Source of the DNA: Acidobacteriota bacterium
GTDB lineage: Bacteria > Acidobacteriota > Terriglobia > Bryobacterales > Bryobacteraceae
Direction: 5' to 3'
DNA: 44,101 nucleotides
Assembly: GCA_014584705.1 (NCBI GenBank)
Contig: JACTMJ010000019.1
Coordinates: 1-44,101 of the forward strand
Shown piece after piece: positions 27,076 to 36,653 of this stretch (positions within the stretch are counted from its first letter, which is position 1; each line of letters begins with the position of its first letter). A program made the position numbers and the translations under genes. The notes below the pieces were generated by a model. It ran no database searches. It worked only from the letters and a program-made list of their open reading frames with translations, and was not told the origin of the DNA.

Positions 27076-27234
27076 GCGGTCAAAAAGGGGGGAAGCGCAA
27101 TCAGGGAACCGCCAACAGGAAAGGAGGGGTACAAGTGAAAACTCTTCCAGTAGCTTCTAGGATAGCGCACTTGCGCCGGTTCTGTGCCGGTCTATTTTCA
27201 AAGCAGCGCAACGCCTGTCGTTTCAGTGATATAG

Positions 27235-28623
27235 CTAAAGCTTCCAGCCCTTTCGGTAGGGCGGGTTGAGCAAGGTGCTGGCGGTGGGGTCATTCGGAAA
27301 GCGCATCCGCACGGGGTCCCAATCAAGGCTCTTGCCGGTGCGGCAGGCGATGGTTCCGATCAGGGCGGTCTCCGTTAGCAGGCTGCCGAACCCGAACTCG
27401 CAGGATGCCGCGGGGCCGCCCTTGCAGGCGTTGATCCATTCCATGTAGTGACCCTCGCTGCGCGGCTTCGTCTTCGACGGAGCGGCGAACTCCTTCGCCC
27501 GGGCTTCCGGAAGCAGCACGTGCTTGCCGCCCGTCAATCCGGCGAGCAGCACACCCTTGCCGCCGACGAAGCAGATGCCGTCGTTCCCCAGGGTCTGGCC
27601 GGAGGGCATGGAGGCGGGGATCGCGGGCTTCAATCCGCCGTCATACCAGTGCAGGCGCACCGCGGGCTGCGCACCCCGGGCGGGGAAATCCCAGGTGACC
27701 AGGGAAGAGTGCGGGAAGGTCTCGGGCAGATCGATCACCGTGTTCTTCAGGTCGAACTGGCCGTCTTTGTTTACGAGGCGATGCCGCACGACGCGGGTGG
27801 CGCTGGCGGAGACCCGGGTAGCGTGTCCCAGATCGAGCGCGCGAAAGACTACGTGGAAGGCATGGCAGGCCATGTCGCCCAGGGCGCCCGTGCCAAAGTC
27901 CACCCAGCCGCGCCACGAGAAGGGATGGTATGCGGCGTGGTACGGGCGCTCGGGAGCGGGGCCCAGCCAGAGATCCCAATCGATGGTCTTCGGCACGGTC
28001 ATCCCTTCGCGGGGCCGGGCTAGCCCTTGCGGCCAGATGGGGCAGTCCGTCCAGACGTGAACCTCGCGCACCTCGCCTACCGCGCCGGCCTGGATCCACT
28101 CTTCGGTCGTCCGCGCATCGTCCGAGGCGGAGCTTTGTACGCTCATCTGCGTGGCGATCTTTTTCTTCTTTGCTGTTTCGGTGAGCAGCCGCGCTTCATA
28201 CACCGTGCGCGTGAGGGGCTTGGCGCAGTAAACGTGCTTGCCTGCGTCCATCGCCGCCATGGCGACGAATGCATGCGTGTGGTCGGGCGTGCCGATGATG
28301 ACGGCGTCGATGCCCTTCTCTTTGTCGAGCAATTCGCGATAGTCCCGGTAAGTCTTCGCCTTGGGAAAGTGGGCAAAGACTCTGGCGGAGTAGCCGTGGT
28401 CCACGTCGGCGAGCGCGACGATGTTCTGGCTTTCGCAGTTGCGCAGGTAGTTGAACCCCATCCCGCCGACGCCCACGCCGGCGATGTTCAGCTTATCGCT
28501 GGGGGCGGGGCCGGCCTGCCCGCCCAGCACGCTCGCGGGCACAATCAGGAACGCCGCGCTGGCAGCCTGCCGACGGGTGGGTTGCGCGCGGTCCCTATCG
28601 GGTGCGGAGGGTGTCTGGGGCAT
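27235..28623 (-). CDS. Tat-exported Gfo/Idh/MocA family oxidoreductase
   Basis: A 462-residue NAD(P)-dependent dehydrogenase-like protein with an export signal, PTRRQAASAAFLIVPASVLG. The Rossmann part reads NIAGVGVGGMGFNYL, with ALADVD closing the nucleotide site. IDAVIIGTPDHTHAFVAMAA and the catalytic-lysine block HVYCAKPLTRTV (EKP-type motif with Ala for Glu) follow. The C-terminal domain is the usual open beta-sheet substrate domain. Family members oxidise or isomerise sugars and related polyols; exported versions are frequent in acidobacteria and planctomycetes, presumably with tightly bound cofactor. Start at 28623 is supported by AAAGGAA eight bases upstream. It lies 69 bases downstream of the permease genes, possibly in the same transcript. 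Confidence 0.9.
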   Translation of the reverse strand: MPQTPSAPDRDRAQPTRRQAASAAFLIVPASVLGGQAGPAPSDKLNIAGVGVGGMGFNYLRNCESQNIVALADVDHGYSARVFAHFPKAKTYRDYRELLDKEKGIDAVIIGTPDHTHAFVAMAAMDAGKHVYCAKPLTRTVYEARLLTETAKKKKIATQMSVQSSASDDARTTEEWIQAGAVGEVREVHVWTDCPIWPQGLARPREGMTVPKTIDWDLWLGPAPERPYHAAYHPFSWRGWVDFGTGALGDMACHAFHVVFRALDLGHATRVSASATRVVRHRLVNKDGQFDLKNTVIDLPETFPHSSLVTWDFPARGAQPAVRLHWYDGGLKPAIPASMPSGQTLGNDGICFVGGKGVLLAGLTGGKHVLLPEARAKEFAAPSKTKPRSEGHYMEWINACKGGPAASCEFGFGSLLTETALIGTIACRTGKSLDWDPVRMRFPNDPTASTLLNPPYRKGWKL

Positions 28624-28692
28624 GTGTGCGTTCCTTTAACGCAACTAGAGATATCACCCCGCGCCGGGAATGCGCTACTGAATCGTACGAAA

Positions 28693-29946
28693 TTATTCAT
28701 AACGGAGTGCCTGGGCGGGGTCGAGCGCGGAGGCCTTCCGGGCCGGCACGTAGCCGCTGGCCACGCCGACAATGGCAAGAAAGACCATCGAGACCGCCAC
28801 GGTGTTGAGAGAGATCGCGAGCCGCAGGTCTCCCTTCCCGGAATCGTCCTGAAAGAGAGGCCCCAGCAACGGCAAATCCCCCACCATGGCGGCGATGGCA
28901 TAGGCCAGCGCCAGCCCCAGCAACCCTCCCGCGAAGGTGATTACCAGTGCTTCCGTGATCACCTGCAGCTTCACGTGAAGGCGGCGCGCGCCCAGAGCGC
29001 GGCGAAGGCCAATCTCGCGGACACGCTCGTCGATGGAAACCAGCATGATGTTCATCACGCCCACGCCCCCGATTCCCAATGTGAGCAGCCCGATGAAGAC
29101 CAACAGCGTCTGAAGCCCGATGGTGATGCCGTCGATGATGGGGCGAAACTGCTCGCGGTTGTTCACGCGCATCGCGCGCGGATCGTCCGGATTGAAGCCC
29201 TGGCGCTTCGCGATGGCGTTGCGTACCTGGGAGATGGCCTCATTCTGGAAGGCTAGGGAGACGGCGCTGAATACGAGAACGCTGGCGTAGCGGGTATCCC
29301 AGACATCGCCCGCGGTGGTGTAGGGGATGAAGATCGAGCTGTCATCGCTTGAGAAGTAGTTGCTGAATTGCAGTTTGGGGTCCATGACGCCGATCACGGT
29401 AAACCGCAACCCGCCAATGATGATTTCCTCCCCGAGAGCGGGACGGCCGCTGAACAGTTTCTTCTTGATTTCAGACCCGAGGAAGGCGACGCGGCGGCGC
29501 TCCAGCATGTCCTCATCGCTAATCCATCGCCCCTGGCTGGGCACTTCGTTGCGAACCTCGCCGTAAGAAGGGTAAACGCCGCGAATGGCGGCGCTCTCCC
29601 GGCGCAACTCGTAGCCGACATCGTAGCGCTGCACGGTCTCCAGGCTGAGGTGCCGCACGAGAGTGCCTTCGGCGCGGATGTTATTGAAGTCTTCCAACTC
29701 AAAGCGCACCCGCTTGCCGGCCTTTTCGCCTCCCGCCTGGTCACTGGTCTGGCCGGGCCAGACGACTACGGCGGACTTGCCAAACGCATCAAAGCCCCGC
29801 ACCAGTTGCGCGCGGAACCCGCTCCCGTAAGCAAAGAGCAGCGCTACGGAGACCACGCCCCACATGATGCCGCACATGGTTAGTGTGGCGCGCGTGGGAT
29901 TGCGCCGGAGCGCGATCCAGGCCTGGATGAGGATCTCTTTGAACAT
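28693..29946 (-). CDS. MacB-like ABC transporter permease (FtsX type), second copy
   Basis: A 417-residue permease. The N-terminal transmembrane helix (RATLTMCGIMWGVVSVALLF) is followed by a large periplasmic MacB_PCD-type domain, with VAFLGSEIKKKLFSGRPALG in the middle. The C-terminal FtsX domain has three membrane segments; it includes IGGVGVMNIMLVSIDERVREI followed by GLRRALGARR. It lacks any ATP-binding domain. It is three bases past the stop of the other permease, with GGGGG before its ATG, so translation is coupled. With the adaptor two genes upstream, the expected role is export or envelope mechanotransmission of the MacAB/LolCDE type. Substrate unknown. Confidence 0.9.
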   Translation of the reverse strand: MFKEILIQAWIALRRNPTRATLTMCGIMWGVVSVALLFAYGSGFRAQLVRGFDAFGKSAVVVWPGQTSDQAGGEKAGKRVRFELEDFNNIRAEGTLVRHLSLETVQRYDVGYELRRESAAIRGVYPSYGEVRNEVPSQGRWISDEDMLERRRVAFLGSEIKKKLFSGRPALGEEIIIGGLRFTVIGVMDPKLQFSNYFSSDDSSIFIPYTTAGDVWDTRYASVLVFSAVSLAFQNEAISQVRNAIAKRQGFNPDDPRAMRVNNREQFRPIIDGITIGLQTLLVFIGLLTLGIGGVGVMNIMLVSIDERVREIGLRRALGARRLHVKLQVITEALVITFAGGLLGLALAYAIAAMVGDLPLLGPLFQDDSGKGDLRLAISLNTVAVSMVFLAIVGVASGYVPARKASALDPAQALRYE

Positions 29947-29949
29947 TGC

Positions 29950-31206
29950 CTATCCCCCTGCCTCGTGACGCAACGCCTCGATGGGATCAATCAGCGCGGC
30001 GCGGGTTGCCGGGTACATTCCGCTGAGAAGCGAGACCAGCCCGAGCAGCGCGAACGAGAGAAAGCTGAGCGACCACGTGGGCAGGAGCCCCGCGAAGAAC
30101 TCCGGCATGGGCAACTGGTTGACGGCGAGGCAAATGCCGTAAGCCACGGCCAGGCCGAGCCCGCCGCTCAAAAGGACCACAAAGACGGTCTCAATGAAGA
30201 ACTGGACGAGAATAGACCCCGCGGTTGCGCCCACGGCCTTGCGCAGGCCGATCTCGCGGGTGCGTTCCCGCACGGCCACCAGCATCACGTTCATCACGCC
30301 AATGCCCCCGATCAGCAGGGTGGCAATCCCCACGGCGCCGAGGAAGTATTGCATCCCGTCTGTCATCTGGCGGAAGGCCTTGGAATTCTCAATCGTGTCC
30401 CAGATGTAGAGGGCGTCTTCGTCCTTGGGGTCGCAATCGTAAATGCGTGCGAGACTCTGGCGAAGCTGACGCTTGCATTCGAGATGAGCGTCGAAACTGC
30501 GGGCGGCGACGAGAAGGCGGTCAATCTCGTCCGGAGGGGACGGAGGCCGGTCTGGAAAATCCTCCATCATGCGGTCGAAGGGAATGAAAACCTTGCGGAT
30601 GTCCTCGCCGTCGTAGCTGGAATCCTGATCTTTGGCCCGCATGACGCCTATGACGACGTAGGGAAGGCCGTTGAGTGTGATGGATTCCCCAATGGCATCG
30701 CGATCGGCAAACAGCTGCTTCTTGGCGTCGGAGCCGAGAAAGGCCACCGGACGGGCTTCGTCGCAATCCTTCTGATTGTAGAAGCGGCCTTGCGCGACAT
30801 CGATGGATCGGATCTCGGCGAAGGCCGGCTTCGCTCCCGTCACCGTGAGCGAGGCGCTATTGTAGCTGGATTGCACTTTGAGGCCGCGACCAAACTCGGG
30901 CATGATGTGCGCGCAGCTCGGGCAATAGGGGGCGATCTTCTTGTAGTCTCCGGCCCGGAAGCGGATGGAGCGGCCCGCGCGCGTGCCGCCCGCCTGCGTA
31001 TTGGTCTTGCCGCCAAATACGATCATGAGGTCCTTGCCCAAGGTGGACGCCACTTTCTCCTGACCAACGCGAAGGCCCTCGCCCGCTCCCACCATGAGGG
31101 TGATGGAGATGATGCCCCAGGTGATCCCGAACATGGTGAGCACGGTGCGGAGCTTGTGCGCCCAGAGGGTTTGAAGAGTGTCGAGAAACAGGTCTTTCAG
31201 TCGCAT
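29950..31206 (-). CDS. MacB-like ABC transporter permease (FtsX type), first copy
   Basis: A 418-residue permease with the same layout as its neighbour: TLWAHKLRTVLTMFGITWGI at the first membrane helix, a periplasmic domain with VAFLGSDAKKQLFADRDAIG, and a C-terminal FtsX domain with IGGIGVMNVMLVAVRERTREI followed by GLRKAVGA. The two are paralogues and probably form a heterodimer. I start at 31206 (MRLKDLFLDTLQ) because the 25 codons before it are Arg-rich and lie in a GC-rich intergenic repeat. A periplasmic stretch has CPSCAH, a CxxC motif not seen in the second copy. No ATPase gene is adjacent. Confidence 0.9.
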   Translation of the reverse strand: MRLKDLFLDTLQTLWAHKLRTVLTMFGITWGIISITLMVGAGEGLRVGQEKVASTLGKDLMIVFGGKTNTQAGGTRAGRSIRFRAGDYKKIAPYCPSCAHIMPEFGRGLKVQSSYNSASLTVTGAKPAFAEIRSIDVAQGRFYNQKDCDEARPVAFLGSDAKKQLFADRDAIGESITLNGLPYVVIGVMRAKDQDSSYDGEDIRKVFIPFDRMMEDFPDRPPSPPDEIDRLLVAARSFDAHLECKRQLRQSLARIYDCDPKDEDALYIWDTIENSKAFRQMTDGMQYFLGAVGIATLLIGGIGVMNVMLVAVRERTREIGLRKAVGATAGSILVQFFIETVFVVLLSGGLGLAVAYGICLAVNQLPMPEFFAGLLPTWSLSFLSFALLGLVSLLSGMYPATRAALIDPIEALRHEAGG

Positions 31207-31282
31207 CGGCTTTTCCCGTTCCGGGTGCTGGGGCAGGGCGGCGGCGTACCGCCGGGGAGCACGGCGGCACGCCCGCCGCACT

Positions 31283-32497
31283 CTATTGCAGGATCACTTT
31301 GTCCCCTGGCTTGAGCCCGGAGGCGAGTTCGGTCTTCACCCCGTTCGAAATGCCGAGCGTGACGGGCACGCGCTTCTTGCCGGTCTTGCTGGAGGGGTCC
31401 GGGATTTCGAGGAAGGTGTTGCGCTGGCTGTCGTATACGACGGCCGCTTCCGGCACCAGCAGGATGCCCTTCTTCTCTTCCAGGATGATTTCGGCATTCG
31501 CCGACATGTTCGCCTTCAGCTCGCCGCTGGGGTTGGCGATAGAGACGCGCACTTCAAAGGTGGTGACGTTTTCTTTCTCTACGCCAAGCGGAGAGATCTT
31601 GGTGACATGACCCTCATACTTCTTGCTCTTAAACGATTCGACGACGATCCGGGCCGGCTGGCCGAGGAAGACCTTGCCGATGTCGGCTTCATCCACTTTG
31701 CCGAGGACGTAGACGTCGCTCACATCGCCTAACGTGAAAACCAGCGTGGCTTGCGAGCCCAGCACCAGAATGGAGGAGACGGCGTCGCCCACTTCCACGT
31801 CGCGAGAGAGGACGAGGCCATCCATTGGGCTGACGATGGTGGAGTTTCGAAGGTCTTCCTCGCTGCGTTCGAGCATGGCCTGATACTGCGCCACCTGGGC
31901 TTTGGCCTTGGCGACTTCCGCACGGCTCACGCCCACGCTGCGCTGGGCCATCGCCTGGCGGTTCAGCGCCATCTGATACAGGCGCTCTGTTTCTTCCATG
32001 GCGTTCCGGGCGATCAGTTTCTGTTCAAAGAGTTCCTTCGCCCGGTCGACGTTGCTCTTGAGAAAGGGGATCTCGGGATTCTTTGCTTCCACCTGGTTGC
32101 GCTCAAGAGCGGCTTCCGTCGCTTCGAGCGCCGCGTTGGCCGCCATCAGTGCCGCCTTGGCCTCCCGCACCCGCGCGTTCAGTTCTTCCTTGTCGAGTTC
32201 GGCCATCAACTGGCCCTGTTTCACCCGCTCTCCGTAGTCGACGTAGAGCTTCTTGACGATGCCGCTGGCCTTCGATTTCACCTCCACCTTGGTGAGGGGC
32301 TCGATCTTGCCGGTGGCGACGACGGAGCGCGCGATGTCGCCCTTTTCCACCTGGCTGAGCTTGGCGGGATCAATGGTGGGGTTCGAGCGGAACGCGAAGG
32401 ATGCCGCCACGCCGCCGGTAATTAGAATAGCCAGCACAACGACGCCCCAAAGCCAGCGCCGCTTCCGCCTCCTGCCGTTTGTTCCGTTGCTCGCCAT
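31283..32497 (-). CDS. MacA/HlyD-like periplasmic adaptor
   Basis: A 404-residue membrane-fusion protein. A cytoplasmic Arg/Lys-rich start is followed by one membrane anchor (WLWGVVVLAILITGGVAASF, residues 15-34). The first half-lipoyl block is KVEVKSKASGIVKKLYVDYG followed by ERVKQGQLMAELD, and a coiled-coil hairpin of about 100 residues rich in Ala, Glu and Arg follows. The second lipoyl half is STIVSPMDGLVLSRDVEVGD, and the beta-barrel and membrane-proximal domains follow. It should link the two permeases to an outer-membrane channel, as MacA does with TolC. Start 32497 is chosen because the membrane anchor begins just after it and AAGGAA lies upstream. It is first of the adaptor-permease-permease unit, 76 bases before the first permease. 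Confidence 0.9.
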   Translation of the reverse strand: MASNGTNGRRRKRRWLWGVVVLAILITGGVAASFAFRSNPTIDPAKLSQVEKGDIARSVVATGKIEPLTKVEVKSKASGIVKKLYVDYGERVKQGQLMAELDKEELNARVREAKAALMAANAALEATEAALERNQVEAKNPEIPFLKSNVDRAKELFEQKLIARNAMEETERLYQMALNRQAMAQRSVGVSRAEVAKAKAQVAQYQAMLERSEEDLRNSTIVSPMDGLVLSRDVEVGDAVSSILVLGSQATLVFTLGDVSDVYVLGKVDEADIGKVFLGQPARIVVESFKSKKYEGHVTKISPLGVEKENVTTFEVRVSIANPSGELKANMSANAEIILEEKKGILLVPEAAVVYDSQRNTFLEIPDPSSKTGKKRVPVTLGISNGVKTELASGLKPGDKVILQ

Positions 32498-32637
32498 GGT
32501 GGGATTTCCTTCCGTTGGATCCGCGCGAACGGCCCGCTTGCCGCGGGACCGTTCGGCTGACACTTCATCGCGGATTGGTTCTGGGTGGGAATACGGAGAC
32601 CCGGGAAAAATGTTCCGCGAGAATGCGGAATTTTGCG

Positions 32638-33639
32638 TTAACGGGCGGCGAGTTTGCGGGGCACGCCGCGTCGCGCGATTTCGACCTCTTCAATCCAGTT
32701 CAGGATGAGTTCGTTCACCCAGAAGCGGGGCTCGCGGCGAGCGATGAAGCCCATGTGACCGCCGTGAGGGGCGCGGATGAAGCGGATGTGTGGGTTCCGG
32801 GTTACCGCCGGCTGGTCATAGAGCGAAACCGGAATGAAGGGATCATCCTCGGCATGCACCATCAGCATCGGGATGCGTACGTCACCCAGGAAGTTCTGGG
32901 CGGATTCGCTGGCGTAGTAGTGGGCGGCGTCGCGGAAGCCGCCGAGGGGCGCTACGTAGGCGTCGTCGATGGCCCAGATGGTGCGGATGCGGTCGATGCC
33001 GTCGAGCGACAGGAGATCGGGCATGAGCGCATGCTTGCGCCGGATCGTCCGCTTCATGCGGTAGACGAACTGCCACTGGTAGAGCCAGTTCGAGGGCTGC
33101 TGCACGCAGCGGGAACAGGCCGCCAGATCAATCGGCGTGGAGATCGCGGCTACCCCGGCAAGGAGATTCGCAGCGCGTTCCCCAAGGATGCCGGCCAGCT
33201 TTGATACCTGGTTGCCGCCGAGCGAGAAGCCCACAAGGTAGATGGGAAGCTGCCCTCCGGAGAGACCCTTCAAATGTGCGAGGAAGCACTCAATATCCAC
33301 CGTGAGCCCGGAATGGTAGAGCGTGCGGCAATAGGCTTCCGTGCCGCCGCAGTTGCGCATGTTCATGCGGTGCGCGGCGAACCCGTTCACCAGCGCGTGT
33401 TGCGCGAGGCTTCGCATGTAGCTGCCGTCACTATTGCCTTCGAGCCCATGCACGAGCACTACGTGGCCGCGTGGCGCCGCTTCGGGCTGCTGGCTAACCA
33501 CGCGCACTTTGACGCCTGGCTCCGTCTCAAACAAACGATCGTGGACGGGGAAGCGGATTTCGTCCAGATGCGCCCGTATCGCCACCGTCGCGAGCGTGGC
33601 GAGGTGTCCGTTCCGGAACATGGGCTGGAAGGAGGTCAA
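32638..33639 (-). CDS. YheT-like alpha/beta hydrolase
   Basis: A 333-residue alpha/beta-hydrolase of the COG0429/YheT group. VVLVHGLEGNSDGSYMRSLA holds the oxyanion region, and the R-NCGGTE block is characteristic of the group. GFSLGG places the nucleophile at Ser139. HAEDDPFIP supplies the acid and PHGGHMGFI the catalytic His. Esterase activity on small acyl substrates is the likely chemistry; biological substrate is not known. The start is a TTG at 33639, required to include the conserved FQPMFRNGHLATL N-terminus; the ATG at 33621 is the alternative. It has 140 bases to the adaptor gene and probably forms its own unit. Confidence 0.88.
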   Translation of the reverse strand: MTSFQPMFRNGHLATLATVAIRAHLDEIRFPVHDRLFETEPGVKVRVVSQQPEAAPRGHVVLVHGLEGNSDGSYMRSLAQHALVNGFAAHRMNMRNCGGTEAYCRTLYHSGLTVDIECFLAHLKGLSGGQLPIYLVGFSLGGNQVSKLAGILGERAANLLAGVAAISTPIDLAACSRCVQQPSNWLYQWQFVYRMKRTIRRKHALMPDLLSLDGIDRIRTIWAIDDAYVAPLGGFRDAAHYYASESAQNFLGDVRIPMLMVHAEDDPFIPVSLYDQPAVTRNPHIRFIRAPHGGHMGFIARREPRFWVNELILNWIEEVEIARRGVPRKLAAR

Positions 33640-33893
33640 CTTTCAGTGTAAACCGCCTCCCGGGACGTCCGTCTCGTCGGCTTTGGAAGAAGTGTGCGGG
33701 GGGCGCGAGGCGCAACTCGTCTTGTTCGCGGATCTCCAAGCGGACACGGTTGTCGCCGTGCTTGACGGCGCGCGGCTCGCTCCTTGGGCCTCAATACGGG
33801 CGATATGCCGCGGAGAGATTTCGGAATCTGCGCATCGGACCGGCTTCGGCGGGCGTCCTATGGGATAGAGGGCCACGCCGCGGGAGCACCGGG

Positions 33894-35144
33894 ATGAAGC
33901 GGATTACGTATCGCAAGTACACAGGGGACGATTTCGGTATCGAAGCCGAAGATCTGATGCGGGCGCTATCCGATTTCTTCCTGCAAAGCGGCTATCAGGA
34001 CCCGTATTCCTCGTGGCGGGAGTTCGACCCCAACGCCATGGACGAACTGATGCGCCAGATTCAGGAAGCGCTCGAAAGCGGGGACCTGTTTCCGGACGAT
34101 GAGCGCCAGGAGATGCTGGATCGGCTCCGGGGCATGTCTTCCGAGGAACTCGACGATCTGCTCGGCGAACTTGCCCGAAAACTAGCCGAGGAAGGGTATA
34201 TCAGCGTGGGCGGGGCGGCGGACGGCACGGTGAACGCGCCGGGCCGGGGTTTCGCCGAGGGCCCTGAGCGGGAGACCGCGTCCCGGTTTGAAGTCACGGA
34301 CAAGTCCCTGGATTTTCTGGGCTTTCGCGCGCTGAAGGACCTGATGGGGGCGATCGGCAAATCGAGCCTCGGCAGCCACGATACCAGGGAGCAGGCCACG
34401 GGCGTCGAATCGAGCGGATCCTCGAAGCTCTACGAGTTCGGCGATACCCTGAACCTCGATATCAGCGCCACGCTGTTCAGCGCGATGCGAAGGGAGGGCG
34501 CGAAGGTCCCGCTGGCTCTCGAATACAGCGACCTTCACGTACACCAGAGCGAATACCAAAGCTCCTGCGCCACGGTGATCCTGCTCGATTGCAGCCACTC
34601 GATGATCCTTTACGGCGAAGACCGGTTTACTCCCGCAAAGAAGGTGGCCATGGCGCTCGGCCATCTGGTGCGCACGCAGTATCCGGGTGACAGCATCCGC
34701 TGCGTTCTCTTTCACGACAGCGCGGAGGAGTTGCGCATGGAGGAACTGGCGCGGGTTCAGGTGGGGCCGTACCACACGAATACGCGCGACGGCTTGCTGC
34801 TGGCGCAAAAGATCCTTCGGCAGGAAAAGAAGGACATGAAGCAGATCATCATGATCACGGACGGCAAACCCTCCGCGCTCACCCTGGAGAACGGGCAGAT
34901 CTACAAGAATCCCTTCGGGCTCGATCCGCTGGTGATCTCAAAAACCCTGGAGGAAGTGGGCCGCTGCCGCAAGCAGGGAATTCTCATCAACACGTTCATG
35001 CTGGCGCAGGATTATGCGTTGGTGCAGTTCGTCCGGAAGGTCACGGAGATCTGCCGCGGCAAGGCGTACTTCGCCACGCCGCGCAATCTCGGGGAATACC
35101 TGCTGATGGACTACATGAACCGCAAGTCGCGGGTTGTACACTGA
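33894..35144 (+). CDS. VWA-domain protein (COG4867-like)
   Basis: A 416-residue cytoplasmic protein. The first 100 residues are acidic and helical with repeated LxDLLxELAxKL patterns. The C-terminal von Willebrand factor A domain has the MIDAS motif DCSHS at 232-236, then THTR-like [10 protein letters not shown] supplying the MIDAS Thr, and ITDGKPSA for the MIDAS Asp. It should bind Mg or Mn and act in protein assembly. Relatives often sit beside an AAA+ (magnesium-chelatase-like) ATPase, but none is next to it here. Start ATG 33894 has GGGAG upstream and begins [14 protein letters not shown]. The longer frame to 33750 crosses the divergent promoter region. Confidence 0.87.
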   Translation: MKRITYRKYTGDDFGIEAEDLMRALSDFFLQSGYQDPYSSWREFDPNAMDELMRQIQEALESGDLFPDDERQEMLDRLRGMSSEELDDLLGELARKLAEEGYISVGGAADGTVNAPGRGFAEGPERETASRFEVTDKSLDFLGFRALKDLMGAIGKSSLGSHDTREQATGVESSGSSKLYEFGDTLNLDISATLFSAMRREGAKVPLALEYSDLHVHQSEYQSSCATVILLDCSHSMILYGEDRFTPAKKVAMALGHLVRTQYPGDSIRCVLFHDSAEELRMEELARVQVGPYHTNTRDGLLLAQKILRQEKKDMKQIIMITDGKPSALTLENGQIYKNPFGLDPLVISKTLEEVGRCRKQGILINTFMLAQDYALVQFVRKVTEICRGKAYFATPRNLGEYLLMDYMNRKSRVVH

Positions 35145-35382
35145 GGCGGGAGTTCGAGCGGCCGGTGCGGCGTTGTGCTTTCCGCGCGGGCAGTACCGAG
35201 AATGTTGCTCGTTGAACACGGGCGTCATGCGGGGAGTCCCGGCTCGAGTATCCTGGTGGATTACCGGCGTGGCCGGCACCGCGGCGCTCGTGTTCCGTGT
35301 TCCGGCCGGCGCGGCGACCCCGATGCCCCATGCGCGTGATTCAGAAAGGATCTCCGGCCTGCCGCCGGTACCGTATCGCACG

Positions 35383-36651
35383 ATGATTCGCCTTCTTCCC
35401 GCAACCCTCCGCAAAATGCGCCTTGCTTTCGCGCATACCGGCGCGCTTACCTGCTCGCTCGCGGCCGCCTTTTGCGTTGCGCCGCTGCCCGCCCTCCAAG
35501 CGCAGCATCCCTGGGTCCATGAGGTTCCGCCGGTGAGCGCGGAAGAGTTCCCGATCCTCGCGTGGAACCCGTCGCCCTCGGATGCCGCGAGCCTGGCCCT
35601 CATGAAGGAGGCGGGGCTCAACGTGAGCGGCTTCTGCCAGATCGAGGACCTGGACAAGGTGCGGGCGGCCGGGCTCGCGTGCGTGGTGTCCTACCAGCCC
35701 CTTCGCGAGTTGATCGAACGCGGCGTCGCCACCGATGCCGAGATCCGGCAAATCGTCGCCGATCTGAAAGCGCGGATCGGCACGCACCCGGCCGCGTTCG
35801 GGGTCAACCTTCGCGATGAACCCAGCGCCGCGCGCATGCCCTTCCTCGGCCGTATCGCCGCCGAACTGCGCCGCGCGATGCCGGACAAGCTCCCCTACAT
35901 CAACCTGTTTCCGAACTACGCGGCCCCGCAACTCCTCGGTACGGATTCCTACGACGCCTATCTCCGTGCATACCTGAAGCACATTCCCCTGCCATATCTG
36001 AGCTGGGATAATTACTCCCTGCTGGGCGGCGAGATGGAGCCGCGCTTTTACGACAATCTGGAACAGGCGCGGCGCGTGACTCTCGAAGCCGGCATCCCCT
36101 TCTGGAACTGCGTTCTGGCAAACGCGCACTTCAATTACTCGGAGCCTACCGACGCCGGATTCCACCTTCAGGTCTACTCGACGCTTGCCTATGGCGGGCG
36201 CGGCATCCAGTTCTTCACCTACTTCACGCCCGGAAGCGGCAACTACCGGCTCGCTTCCATCGACGCCAACGGCAACAAGACCGCCACCTGGGACATGCTC
36301 CGCCGCATCGCGCTGCAGGTGCATGCGCTCGCGCCCTCGCTCGCCAAACTGCGCAGCACGGGCGTCTACCACTGGCCGGTCTCCACGGCGGCGGGAACGC
36401 CGCTTGTCGAGGATCTGCGCTCCGGGGGGCGCTTTCTGGTGGGCGAGTTCGCGGACGGGCAAGGCCGCCCCTGGCTCATGCTCGTGAACAAGGACCTCAA
36501 GGAATCCGCGCCGTTCCGCGTGAAGCTGCGCAACCCGAAAGCGACCCTCCTGCGCATCTCGCCCGCGAGCGGCAAAGAGGGGCCGCTTGGCAATGAGGGC
36601 GGTTGGCTTGCGCCCGGCGCGGGGGTGCTTCTGCGGGTGACGGAGGAATAG
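35383..36651 (+). CDS. Exported TIM-barrel glycoside-hydrolase-like protein
   Basis: A 422-residue exported protein. A signal peptide (SLAAAFCVAPLPALQAQ) precedes a fold that reads like a glycoside-hydrolase TIM barrel. FPILAWNPSPSD lies at the first strand. FGVNLRDEPSAARMPFLGRI carries a conserved-looking Glu after strand four, the usual acid/base place. YLSWDNYSLLGGE and IPFWNCVLANAHFNYSEPTD come at later strands, and YGGRGIQFFTYF resembles the region near the nucleophile of GH42-type enzymes. A C-terminal beta domain follows. I could not assign a family with confidence. Start 35383 is chosen for the signal peptide; 35416 is an alternative. It ends two bases before the next gene, so the two are coupled. 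Confidence 0.7.
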   Translation: MIRLLPATLRKMRLAFAHTGALTCSLAAAFCVAPLPALQAQHPWVHEVPPVSAEEFPILAWNPSPSDAASLALMKEAGLNVSGFCQIEDLDKVRAAGLACVVSYQPLRELIERGVATDAEIRQIVADLKARIGTHPAAFGVNLRDEPSAARMPFLGRIAAELRRAMPDKLPYINLFPNYAAPQLLGTDSYDAYLRAYLKHIPLPYLSWDNYSLLGGEMEPRFYDNLEQARRVTLEAGIPFWNCVLANAHFNYSEPTDAGFHLQVYSTLAYGGRGIQFFTYFTPGSGNYRLASIDANGNKTATWDMLRRIALQVHALAPSLAKLRSTGVYHWPVSTAAGTPLVEDLRSGGRFLVGEFADGQGRPWLMLVNKDLKESAPFRVKLRNPKATLLRISPASGKEGPLGNEGGWLAPGAGVLLRVTEE

Positions 36652-36653
36652 CC

